Of a stretch of DNA of 64,000 bases, positions 22,691-32,082 are shown in pieces (within the stretch, counting starts at the first letter, position 1; each line of letters starts with the position of its first letter). The translations under genes were made by a program, and so were the position numbers. The notes beneath the pieces were generated by a model. It saw only the letters and a program-made list of their open reading frames with translations. It was not told where the DNA came from and did no database searches. The DNA comes from Impatiens glandulifera (Eukaryota > Streptophyta > Magnoliopsida > Ericales > Balsaminaceae): contig NC_061864.1 of assembly GCF_907164915.1 (NCBI RefSeq), forward strand, positions 4,609,389-4,673,388, written 5' to 3'.

Positions 22691-23750
22691 CAAGTGTGTT
22701 AAACGAACTAAAACGTATTAAATATGTCAAAATATGGTAAATGTGCCAATATTTATCAAATGTGCCAAAAATGTGTTAAACATACCAAAACGTGTTAAAC
22801 GTGTCAAAAACGTATTAAACGTGTTAAAAACGTAATTTTTCCTACATTTTTTCAAGAAAAGGGCCAAAAGAAGGAGTACGAGCAGATGTCGTCGGTAGCT
22901 GGCTGATTTTGGAGCAGCCCCAACCAAAAGCAAGCGAGATGAGTCGCCTCGTTTTCCGCAAGAGAATCCCTCTCCATCCGCGAAGTCATAAGTTTTAACG
23001 TGCCAAAAACATGATAAATGTGTTTAAAATGTGTTAAACGTATCAAAAATATGTTAAACGTATCAAATAAGTGAAAAACTTGTTAACGTGCCAAAACGTG
23101 AAAAACGTGTTAAAAATGTGTCAAACGTGTCAAAAACGTAAAAAAACATGTGAAACGTGCCAACAACGTGTTAAACGTGTTTAATGTATTAAAAACGTTT
23201 TAAACATGTTAAAAACATGAAAATGTGTCAAAAACATGTTAAACGTGCTAAATATGTGAAAAAGTTGTCAAATGTGCTAAAACGTGGAAAACGTGTAAAA
23301 TGTGTCCAAAATGTGGTAAACGTGTAAAAAACGTAAAAAAAATGTGTTAAACATGCCAAAAACATAATAAACGTGTTTATTGTGTTAAAAACATGTTAAA
23401 TGTGTCAAAAATGTGAAAACGTGTCAAAAACGTATTAAACGTGTCAAATATGTGAAAAAGTTGTTAAACGTGTCAAAACATGCAAAATGTGCAAAAATAT
23501 GAAAAACGTGTTAAAAACGTAAAAATCGTGTTAAACGTGTCAAAAACGTGTTAAACGTGTCAATGACGTGGAAAACGTGTTAAATGTGTTGAAAACGTGT
23601 TAAATTTGTCCAAAACGTGTTAAATGTGCCAAAAATGTGTTAAACGTGTCAAAAACATGAAAACATGTTAAACGTGTTAAAAACGTATTAAACGTGTTTA
23701 ATGTGTGAAAAACGTGTTAAACATGTCAAAAACGTGAAAAACATGTTAAT
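22690..23750 (-). repeat. right array of the same minisatellite, inverted
   Basis: Units such as CGTGTTAAACGTGTCAAAAA are the exact reverse complement of the left-arm unit in its CACG form. The orientation switches at about 22690. The array breaks at about 22835 and resumes at about 22995. Together with the left array it could form a hairpin hundreds of bases long. Confidence 0.85.
22835..22995. other. unique GC-richer insert inside the inverted array
   Basis: About 160 bp with no minisatellite units and a much higher GC content than the surrounding array. Short open frames cross it on the minus strand, but none resembles a known protein. It could be the original core of the fold-back element or captured foreign sequence. 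Confidence 0.6.
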
Positions 23751-24074
23751 TTAGAATTACAATTTCGATCTAAAAATATTGGAATCGAGAATTATCAAAT
23801 TACACTATATTAAATTTTATTGGAATTCTAATTCAAATTCCAATTCTAATTCTTAATATTAAAATGTTTAACAAACCTAACACATTCTTCTTAATAGTTT
23901 ATTATGATTGAGACAAACTTTTGATTACTAAGATACTAAATATTCACTTGATACTAAATAAGACAAATGATATGTATGAGAGAAAGAGGTAAAGCGAGAT
24001 TAGCTTAATTCTATTCCCCTGAAGTTTTAATAAGAGATAGGGATTAACTTTATTAACGTTTAAGTTGAAAGATT

Positions 24075-24078
<4 letters not shown>

Positions 24079-24116
<38 letters not shown>
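24079..24116. repeat. (TA)n microsatellite, about 38 bp
   Basis: An uninterrupted alternating AT run. Confidence 0.95.
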
Positions 24117-24120
<4 letters not shown>

Positions 24121-24484
24121 ATTAATTAAATCATCCTTTACCATAATATTTATTTTAATTTATTTTTAATAATTTTGATAAATTTGTTTTATGTATTTTT
24201 AAATCTTTTTCAAAAATATTAATTAACAATAATAACTTAATATTTTTTAATATATAAATAATTTAAAATAAAAATTATATAAAGAAAACAAAAACAAAAA
24301 ATTATAAATATATTAATTCAATGGGAAATACTAATTATTTTAATTTAATAAAAAATATCTATTTTTTTATAATAATTTTGATAGATTTGTTTTATATTTT
24401 TTAAAAATTAAACAAAATATTTAATATATAATATTTTTCTTTCTAAAACTTTTAAAAAGAGCAAAGCAGTGACAAACTTCATCT

Positions 24485-24595
24485 AGATAGAGTTTATACA
24501 TGTGAAGCGTTTCACCTGAATCGTTAATAAGAGATAGGAGAAGTGCATTTCACCTTAATCGTTAATAAGAAACCGGTGAAATGCAATTGACATAT
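24485..24595. repeat. two direct copies of a TTCACC...AATCGTTAATAAGA motif
   Basis: TTCACCTGAATCGTTAATAA and TTCACCTTAATCGTTAATAA occur about 40 bp apart, each preceded by GAAG-type sequence. The TTAACG/TTCACC vocabulary reappears, partly in inverted order, in the tandem repeat at 29316-29395. Confidence 0.6.
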
Positions 24596-25384
24596 AACGT
24601 TAATAACATAATATATTGCTTAATATTTTAGAAATAAAAATATAGATTATAATATGTAGTTTTCCTGTTGTCTCTTCATAGTCCTGACTCCTCACTTTCT
24701 CTCTCGCTCAATACGGTCGTTTGTAACTTTATCTCCACTTTCTCTCTTTCATCGGAACCCTATCTCACGAAAATGACATGAAACGATAACAAAGAAATCT
24801 TCATGGCGATATCTGACAACAAACAATAATGAAAGTGTCGCGGTATCCGACATCAACAACTACGAAATTGTTTCGACAACGAAACCGTTATGGCACGCTT
24901 TGAACATTATTTGTACGAAATCTTGTTTATAACTACAAAGTTTTGTTTTGTTTATATTTAGGAAACAATTACGAAATCGTCGCAGTATCCAACAATATCG
25001 ATATATCTAACAAGTAAGTGTCTTTCTAGGATTTCATTAAATAGATGGGTTCTATAAACTGTTTCTAGTGTATTTCATTAATTAATGGCTTTTTGTAAAC
25101 TATTTATGTTTATAGTGTATTTCATTATCCTATAAACATCATCATAGCATCAACCCAAAGAATTCATAATCAACTCGCATCTTAGCATCAACCCAAAAAA
25201 TATGGGTTATTAAAACGTAGATATCAAGTTGAATAGCACAATAAAAATTAGGATCATCAAATTGCATTATTCAAATATTTTAACACACCATTTGTATCAC
25301 CAGTCTTACAATTATTTGTTTTTTGGATCACAAGTAGTTTTTGTAATCTCCTAAAATAAAACATACATTGTCCCTCTCACCTAT

Positions 25385-25651
25385 TTATTTCGTCATAAGA
25401 GAATGTGATGCATTTGGAGGGATTCTCACATTAGATGTTATCTCAATTTGTAATTTTACAGATGTAGAAATATTAATATGGAATCTATAAATATGAGATT
25501 TTTTTAGACTTGCAAGAAGATGATTATGCTCAAGACCACTATTTTTAAACACTCCATTATATGCCCTCTTTATCTTCATTTTAGCTTCACAACCAAACTT
25601 TGTTTCATGACGTCTACATTGAACATAAACATCTATTTTATCTTTGTCCAT
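25385..25651 (-). pseudogene. FAR1-type DNA-binding domain fragment
   Basis: An 88-codon minus-strand frame contains CRRHETKFGCEAKMKIKR followed by GLEHNHLL. This resembles the second half of the FAR1 zinc-binding domain (ET..GC.A.M......HNH.L), found in FHY3/FAR1 proteins and in related Mutator-like (MULE) transposases. No transposase core or first half of the domain is seen next to it, and the copia insertion begins 74 bp away. It is therefore treated as a transposon relic and not a working gene. Confidence 0.5.
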
Positions 25652-25724
25652 TTGACCATGTGCACTACAAAAAAAACTATATCTAGTATTGAATCTAATT
25701 TATCATTGTATTTTGTACTATATC

Positions 25725-26086
25725 TGTTGAAAAAATGATATGAATCTGAGACTAATTGGGATAAAAAATAGATGAATGTAAACAAAGAAAATACGTAAAT
25801 AACACAAGATTTATGTGGAAATTCAAGACGGGAAAAACCAGAGAAAGAAAAATTCAATATGGTTAAAGAGAGAGAAAAATAATGACAAATATTATGTGTG
25901 TGAATGTTGTAAATAAAATTATAACTAAGACCATATATTTATAGTCACATAATTGGGCCTATTATAGTCACATAATTGGGCCTAGTGGGCCTAATATCAG
26001 ACAATTATGATTTTATTTTATTTTATTATATCACGAGCCTAAGCCCAGACCCCTATCAAAATCTATCTGGTCACCATAATCTAACA
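25725..26086 (-). repeat. copia 3' LTR (TG...CA)
   Basis: It begins TGTTGAAAAA and ends TCTAACA on the + strand. The second LTR is alignable over its full length. The internal GGGCCTA and the AT-rich block TTTTATTATATC are shared. A short GTCACATAATTGGGCCTA duplication occurs inside this copy only. Confidence 0.88.
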
Positions 26087-26179
26087 ATCTTCACCTTAAC
26101 ACGAATCCAGTATGTTAAAATCTATCTGGTCACCATAATCTAACAATCTAACCATAGCAGTCTCCACCTCTTCCAAAAG

Positions 26180-26831
26180 CCCTATGGGCTTCAACAACCA
26201 AGACCAACTAAGTTCGAGCAATGCTCAAACTCATCAATAGGGAGCGCATTTGTCATCATATCAAGATGATTACCAACAATACTAATTTTGCACACATCAA
26301 TATCACCACGAGCAATAACATCACGTACAAAATGATATTGTACATGAAACATCTGATCTTTTGTCAGAAAATAGCACTTTGACTATCACAAAAGATTGTC
26401 ATCATCTATAAATCCTTATTGAGTTCCCCGAATAGTCCTCTCAACCAAATAGATTCTTTACAAACTTTTGTAATGACCATGTATTTTGCCTCTATAGTAG
26501 ACACGCGGCTGTACTTTGTAACTTTCCAACTAAACTCACAAGCGCCAATAAAGAAAACAAAACATGTAAGCGATCTTTTTTATTCAAGGTCACCAACATA
26601 ATTAGAGTCGACATAACCGACAACTCCATCTCTAGTCCTACCAAAATATAAGTGATTATCCGTTGAACCTTTCAAATAACGTAAGATCCACTTAGTTGCT
26701 CTCCAATACTCTTTAACTAGATTTTCTAGATATTTGCTAACTGCATTTACTAAATATGTCAAATCTAATCGAGTACAAACTATTGCATACATAAGTGAAC
26801 CAATCACAATAAAATATGGAGCTCGTAACAA
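26180..26831 (-). pseudogene. copia reverse transcriptase end and RNase H remnant
   Basis: The minus-strand reading contains SLMYAIVCTRLDL, WRATKWILRYLKGS and GYVDSNYVGDLE. These are the conserved end of copia reverse transcriptase and the start of RNase H. Decayed RNase H continues at lower coordinates in shifted frames. Confidence 0.8.
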
Positions 26832-27459
26832 ATACTCGATATCCTCATCAGACTAAGGTGACATAGTTGAAGAGAGTTTAAAATTATATGTTAATGGAGA
26901 ACTCACAAGACTAACATAAAAAATGTTGAATAGATAAATAATTTTGAAGTAGACGCAACTATCAAAATCACTTCTCTTGAAATCATGAGTGATCATAAAA
27001 GAGTTAACTTTTATACCACCACATTGGCGATTGCTTTAAACCATAAAGGAATTTCTTCAAATAACAAATACAATCATCTTCTTTTAAGACTGTAAATCAT
27101 TTAGGTTGATGCATATAAATGTCTTCATCTAAAACTCCATGTAAAACATGGTCTTCACATCCCGTTTCTCAAGCTCTAAAATATGCATCGCCACGATGCC
27201 AAGTAATACTCGAATCAAAATATGTTTCACAATTAGAGAAAGCACGTCAGTAAAATAAATCTTCAGAATTTGACTATAAACCTTCCTCGTTGAGTCTTCG
27301 AGGATGTCTAATTTCATATATGGGTTTATATGCAACAATATGATATTGTGGTGCAATCATTGAAGTATCTCACAACTCTAGTGTAGTTAACGGTAGTGTT
27401 GCAGGTTCAAATTCTAATCTACTCTCAATCTCTACATGCTTGCTATATTTTTGCTGAAT

Positions 27460-28250
27460 TTAATCTCGAAAAGATATAGAGGATGTAGCATGTAACATAG
27501 ATGTTTCATTGAAAGTAACATCTCGAGTAATTATTACCTTTGTAGTTTCTAGACACCATAGCTTGTACTCATTTACACCAGATTTATAACCGATGAAAAT
27601 ACACTTCACACATCGAGCTTTCAATTTTCCTTGATCAACATGAGCATACGTCGAACAACAAAAAATTCTCAAATTAGAATAATTAAAAGGAATACCAAAC
27701 CATACTTCTTGCAGAGTCTGTTTATTAATTGTAGTTGAAGGATAACGGTTGACGAGGAAGCATGATAAAGTTGGAGCTTCAGTCCAAAAAGACTTTGATA
27801 CATCAACATTATGGAGCATACTCCATCAAATATTCTATTCATCTTCTCTATCACACCATTCTGTTGTGGATTCTTAGGCATTTTGTGGTGCCTTACGATT
27901 CCTTCAGTTCTGTATAAAGAATTAAATTCTTAAAAATAGAACTTCAAACCATTATCAATACACAAACGTTTAATTGGTTTCCCTGTCTATTTCTCAATCA
28001 TAATCTTCTACTCTTTAAACTTAGAGAACACATCTATCTTTTTCTTTAAGAAATAAGTCCATTTTTTTCTGGAGAAATCGTCGATAATCGTAAGCATATA
28101 ATAAGCACATCCCAAATATCATAGTGGATATAATTAAGTGTTCCATCAATATTGTGGATACCTTTAGAGAATTTGACTCTTTTTTGCAATGCTCACAAAA
28201 CTTCAATATACTAATACTCTGTCCATCATAGTTTTTCTAGTTTTAATCAT
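27460..28250 (-). pseudogene. copia integrase remnant
   Basis: Minus-strand frames contain KFCEHCKK (pre-integrase zinc motif), MPKNPQQNGV (normally TPQQNGV), EVWFG.PFNYSNLRIFCCSTYAHV and KCIFIGY. All are landmarks of copia integrase. At least one frameshift separates the overlapping frames at about 27800. Confidence 0.82.
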
Positions 28251-28508
28251 AACCCAACAACACTCTTCTCCTTCAGAACATCTTGTAGAATATTGTTTGA
28301 TAGATGTAGATGTATATGAGACATAGCCTTACGATCCTTCATTTTTTTCTCTTCTACCGTCCACGAACTAGGCATCTTATCAAATCCTAATAGAGTTTAT
28401 TTGGCATAAAGAAAATCTAGTGTTGTGATACAATAACAGAATATCGTACTTCATAGTTGAAATCTTCGAAAATAGATATAGTCTTAAAATAAAATTAAAA
28501 AACTCAAT

Positions 28509-28520
28509 GCTCTGATACCA
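28509..28520 (-). other. retrotransposon primer-binding site (tRNA-iMet)
   Basis: The minus-strand sequence TGGTATCAGAGC is complementary to the 3' end of initiator methionine tRNA. It lies two bases inside the 5' LTR, as in most plant copia elements. Confidence 0.9.
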
Positions 28521-28522
28521 AT

Positions 28523-28886
28523 TATTGAAAAACGGGATATAAATCCAAGACTAATAAGATAAAAAAGAGATGAAGTATCAATCAAAAGCATGATAAATAA
28601 CACAATATTTACGTGGAAACCAAAGACGGGAAAAACCACGGGCAGAGGAGAAAAATTCACTATGTAAAAATATAATATTACAACTTAGAGAAAAAGAAGG
28701 ATAATGACAAATATTCTATGTGTGAATGTTGTAAATAAAACTTTAACTAAGACCATATATTTATACTCCAATAATTGCGCCTAGTGAGCCCAATATCATA
28801 TAGTTATGATTTTATATTATTTTATTATATCGTGAGCCTAGGCCCATGCACCGATCAAAACTCATCTGGGTCACCATATTCTAACA
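28523..28886 (-). repeat. copia 5' LTR
   Basis: The second, diverged LTR copy. Its inner terminal dinucleotide has mutated (TATTGAAAAA where the other copy has TGTTGAAAAA). It ends CTAACA at 28886. Confidence 0.88.
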
Positions 28887-29315
28887 AATCTTATACCAAA
28901 TTCAATTATTTTATCAAATTCTCTATCGATACGTGGTATAAATTCTATTGAAATTTAATTGACTGCGACAACTTTTAGATTTACTGTCAATTCTAGATAA
29001 TGAAAAAAAAAATGTTAGTGAAATAAAAAAAAAATGAAAATTCATGTGAAATGTAGGCAACATGCATGAAAATAAAATGAAGATTATGTTATTATTGTTA
29101 AATAAAAATTATAATTAATATTATTATTTATTAAAAAATAATTATATTTTGTTTGAATTTTCTTTTGTTAAATAATAAAAAAAAGTGTACAACAGTTAAT
29201 GTGAAGTGCTTCACATGGGATGGAGCGTACAACAACTCTTAGGTGAAACCTGTTCTTCCCCGTCGTTGCTTTACTCTTTTAGGTGAAGCGCGCTGTCATA
29301 TGAAACATGTTTTAC

Positions 29316-29395
29316 CTATCTTAACGCTTCACCCATCTTAACGCGCTTCACTTATCTTAACGTTTCACCTATCTTAACGCTTCACCTATCTTAAC
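29316..29395. repeat. tandem 17-bp repeat, about 4.5 units
   Basis: CTATCTTAACGCTTCAC is repeated head to tail with small changes (CCATCTTAACGCGCTTCAC, TTATCTTAACGTTTCAC). The same motif vocabulary occurs at 24485-24595 and in GTGAAGTGCTTCAC at about 29200. The two may be subterminal repeats of one larger element. Confidence 0.75.
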
Positions 29396-29639
29396 TTGTT
29401 TCCAACCATTCATAAATCGTATAAAGAGACGATCTTCCAATATTAATATTTTATTAAGTACTGACTATTAAAAATTAATTGAAGAGAAATGACCGATAAT
29501 GAATGAATTTGGTGACAAATAACATACAAATAGAGCAAATTAATGGGTCGAGCATTCATTCAGATTTATTTTTTTAACTGGAATGTCATTTAATAATATA
29601 ATAATGTTGCTGTATTTTGATTAATTCAGAAAAGGGACA

Positions 29640-30020
29640 CAGGAGGAAATTTGACGAAATAACCATAATAACTGCTTTAAATGAGCTGGTGACCAGCGCA
29701 TAAATTATATTGCGCTGGTGACTACTTACATTTTTTGGACGGAATTTTCCTCGTTACGAGACGCAACCAGATACTTGTGAAAAGTTCTTTTGCGAATGCA
29801 TCTCGCGATTGCGTCTTGTGAATGCATCTCGTGATTGCAGGTTGCTTCTCGCAACCGGGGTTATGTCTCGCGATTTGTAAACTTTTTACATGACATTCGG
29901 TTGCGTATCGCGACAAGGACAATTTCGTAAAAAAAATATGAAATGGTCACCAACGTATTTAAAATTATATGTTGGTCACCAGCTCATTTACCCCTATTAT
30001 GAGGGTCATTTCGTCAAATT
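29640..30020. mobile_element. non-autonomous TIR element, about 380 bp, long inverted arms
   Basis: The left arm (GGAAATTTGACGAAATAACC, then AAATGAGCTGGTGACCA, then GCGCTGGTGACTA, then GACGCAACC) recurs inverted at the right end: GAGAAATTTGACGAAATGAC, AAATGAGCTGGTGACCA, ACGTTGGTGACCA and ATACGCAACC on the minus strand. The arms are about 130 bp with scattered mismatches. The short centre has repeated GAATGCATCTCG..ATTGC. There is no coding capacity. Long arms suggest a Mutator-like MITE, but no target-site duplication was found. Confidence 0.75.
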
Positions 30021-30469
30021 TCTCCACATAGGCCTATATCGGATTGGGGTTATTTAAAAAATCTAAAGGGAGAAAAAAATAATGATGGTTTATGATTTTA
30101 AGAAGTTAATTATTATTTTTTGTAAAAATACTTGAAAGGTATTAATATATATAAATAAAATATAAAATAATAATTTAAAATAGAGAGTATTTTAGTATTT
30201 TAGTTAATGATTTTGGTAATATGATGGATGAGAGAGAAGTTAAATGATATTTGATTTTATTTGAATTTTTTAAAAGCCCAAATCAAACAAGGCCATGCAT
30301 AATAAGCTCTTGGTATAAAAAATATTAAATGATCAAATTTTATTCATCTTGAACCTATAAATTATTCATTTAATTTAATTAATAACTTATTAATAATCTC
30401 TAAAATTACCATAGATTTACCGTTAACCGAACAAACGGATAATTTTTTTTTTTGCTTTTATATACAGAA

Positions 30470-30900
30470 TTGACAAATATGGGCTGTCAAGAAGGTAGAG
30501 GAGGTAGGATGAGCAGTTGGTCAGATCTAGTATGGATCATACATGGACAATAGTTGGAGTCGGCGGCTCTCCAAGGGTTCCCTCATCTGGGATACCTGGG
30601 GAAGAGGATCAAGTTGGCCCTTACGAACAGCTTGATGTACTATCTCCTTTCAACCCTTTGAAAGAAATGCGGCAAAAAGAAGGAAAATCCATGGACCAAC
30701 CCCATCATCTCCACCCCGTAAGAACTACGAGATCACCCCAAGGACGCCTTCGGCATCCAGGGGTCGCGGACCGACCATAGAACCCTGTTCAATAAGTGGA
30801 ACGCATTAGCTGTCCGCTCTCAGGTTGGGCAGTAAGGGTCGGAGAAGGGCAATCACTCATTCTTAAAACCAGCATTCTTAAGACCAAAGAGTCGGGCGGA
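30470..30900 (+). other. nuclear plastid DNA insertion (NUPT), rRNA-operon spacer
   Basis: About 430 bp of much higher GC content than its surroundings. It reads GGGCTGTCAAGAAGGTAGAG, then TGGTCAGATCTAGTATGGAT, then GGACGCCTTCGGCATCCAGG, and ends GAGTCGGGCGGA. From memory these are the plastid rrn16-rrn23 spacer, within a tRNA intron, most likely that of trnA-UGC. It has a few substitutions against the remembered plastid sequence, several of them G/C to A/T. The frame open across it at 30517-30780 is therefore not a gene. Confidence 0.85.
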
Positions 30901-31902
30901 GTGATATTCAATTTGTTTTAGCGTTTATTTATTTATTTAATTTTTAACTTAGAATATAATATGTCATTGTCATATTATGGTTTTATTAAAAAATTATTTC
31001 AAAATTAATGATTAGTGCTGATTTGGAGGAATTAAAAAAAATAAATTAAAATGTATTAATATATAATAAAATAAAATATAATAATTAAAAAAATATAATA
31101 TTTTAGTACTTTAGTTTATGAATGAGAAATGATTGAGGAAAAAATTTGAAAGAATTGACGTGACACAATCTGATTGGTTTGAAAAAATAATAAATTTTCT
31201 CTCTCTTCACCTTTTATATCTCTAACACGTCATTTGTCATTTTCTTCCCCGATTCTCTCTTCTAAATTTTCTCCCCTATTACTATTATTTATGAATTGAG
31301 TGATGTGATGAATAAAAAAAAATGAGATGATATTTAAAAAAAAAAAATCCTTTAAATAACCCAAATTGAACCATATCCTTTAAAGCGTTTAATTTAACAA
31401 TTGAACCCAAATTTCTAAAATCATTATTTAAAATCTATTTATAAAAACGTTTGAAATTTCATCATTCATTGTATGTGAATATGGTAAAATACGAGAGATT
31501 GTGGAGAAAATGAGATTGGACAGTCGTTCTTACTCCAAATTCCCTCTATTCATCCTTTGTCTTATTATATATATTTATAAAAACAAATTTTCTTCTGAGT
31601 TTTGTCTTGATTTAATTGTTTGCAAAACCGTTATAAAATTGAGTTTCTTAATTATTATTACCTTGGGAGTAGAAAAATATTATATATTTCTTATCCTTTT
31701 GCCATAATTTTAGTGCGCTAGAGCACATGGATAAGTGACGTGGCAAAATATTTGAGTCCCGCCTAAAGCCTTCCGATTCACTGACTCGTTGTGGGACCCC
31801 CTTTATTTATTTATTTATTTATTTTATTTCCACTTGATCGTACTAATTACTTCTTTCTTCCGAATAAAATCGAGCTCTTCCCTTTACATTCTTCTCTCAA
31901 GC
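30901..31902. other. AT-rich DNA with a MITE-like repeat
   Basis: No gene. At 31121-31300 a diverged inverted repeat (GAGAAATGATTGAGG...AAATTTG on the left, CCCCTATT...AATTTTCTCCCC on the right) resembles the MITE at 9769-9948. From about 31700 onwards is the presumed HMGB promoter. Confidence 0.45.
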
Positions 31903-31911
31903 AAACCCTAA
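31903..31911 (+). promoter_or_regulatory. telo-box (AAACCCTAA) in the HMGB leader
   Basis: AAACCCTAACCCTAA overlaps the likely transcription start of the HMGB gene. Telo-boxes near start sites are known in plant genes for translation and cell proliferation, and bind TRB/AtPur-alpha proteins. The regulatory role here is inferred. Confidence 0.6.
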
Positions 31912-31962
31912 CCCTAATCCCTAATCGGCCTGTTTCTCTTTCAAATCATCATCTTTCAACAG

Positions 31963-32074
31963 GTAAATCCTCCACCCATTCTTCATTCTTGTTCACCTTA
32001 TTCAATTTTAGACTCCTTTTCATTTTTTCGTTTTTCTTATTGTTGCTTACCCAACAACCCTAATTACACCGCAG
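31963..32074 (+). other. probable 5' UTR intron of the HMGB gene
   Basis: CAACAG/GTAAATCC at 31963 and CACCGCAG/TATTC ending at 32074 are good splice sites in a CT-rich leader, nine bases before the ATG. Confidence 0.6.
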
Positions 32075-32082
32075 TATTCGTC

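Larger units (their letters stand above)
21746..23885. mobile_element. fold-back element built on an inverted minisatellite
   Basis: The left end (GGGTACGTTTGATGAGAG) and, read on the minus strand, the right end (GTGTTAGGTTTGTTAAAC) are loosely alike. Both are followed inward by 100-150 bp of ATTCCAATTC-type repeats. Inside, 21955-22690 is an array of degenerate TTTTTGACATGTTTAACACG units. From about 22690 to 23750 the same unit appears in the opposite orientation (CGTGTTAAACGTGTCAAAAA). The right array is interrupted at about 22835-22995 by non-repetitive sequence. The whole is a giant imperfect palindrome with arms of about 0.75-0.9 kb. No transposase is visible. The ends resemble those of plant MITE or hAT-like non-autonomous elements, so a non-autonomous fold-back transposon is the best guess. 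Exact ends and target-site duplications are unresolved. Confidence 0.65.
23886..25384. other. AT-rich gene-poor DNA
   Basis: No gene recognised. At 24660-25020 the base composition is less AT-biased, with CTCTCT-rich sequence and ACGAAATC/TCGACAACGAAACC phrases that might be a decayed exon or element end. No similarity was recognised. Confidence 0.4.
25725..28886 (-). mobile_element. truncated Ty1/copia LTR retrotransposon
   Basis: Two LTRs of about 362-364 bp (25725-26086 and 28523-28886) flank a 2.4-kb interior oriented on the minus strand. The initiator-Met tRNA primer-binding site lies next to the 5' LTR and a purine-rich tract next to the 3' LTR. The interior keeps the pre-integrase/integrase region (about 27460-28250), the last part of reverse transcriptase and RNase H (about 26200-26830). 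Gag, protease and most of reverse transcriptase are missing. Stops and frameshifts break every reading frame. The LTRs differ from each other at many positions, including one terminal base, so the insertion is old. The flanking 5-mers do not match, so no target-site duplication was confirmed. It is not autonomous. Confidence 0.9.

Noticed and set aside
25660..25675. CACTACAAAAAAAAC as a CACTA transposon end
   Set aside because: No inverted partner or 3-bp target duplication was found, and it sits inside the FAR1-like fragment's frame.
30517..30780. 87-codon plus-strand open frame in GC-rich DNA
   Set aside because: It lies wholly within the plastid-derived insertion, where the sequence is a tRNA intron and not a protein gene.
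19000..31000. CRISPR array, prokaryotic operon or phage-like system
   Set aside because: The repeats lack regular unique spacers, there are no cas-type genes, and the window is clearly plant nuclear DNA.
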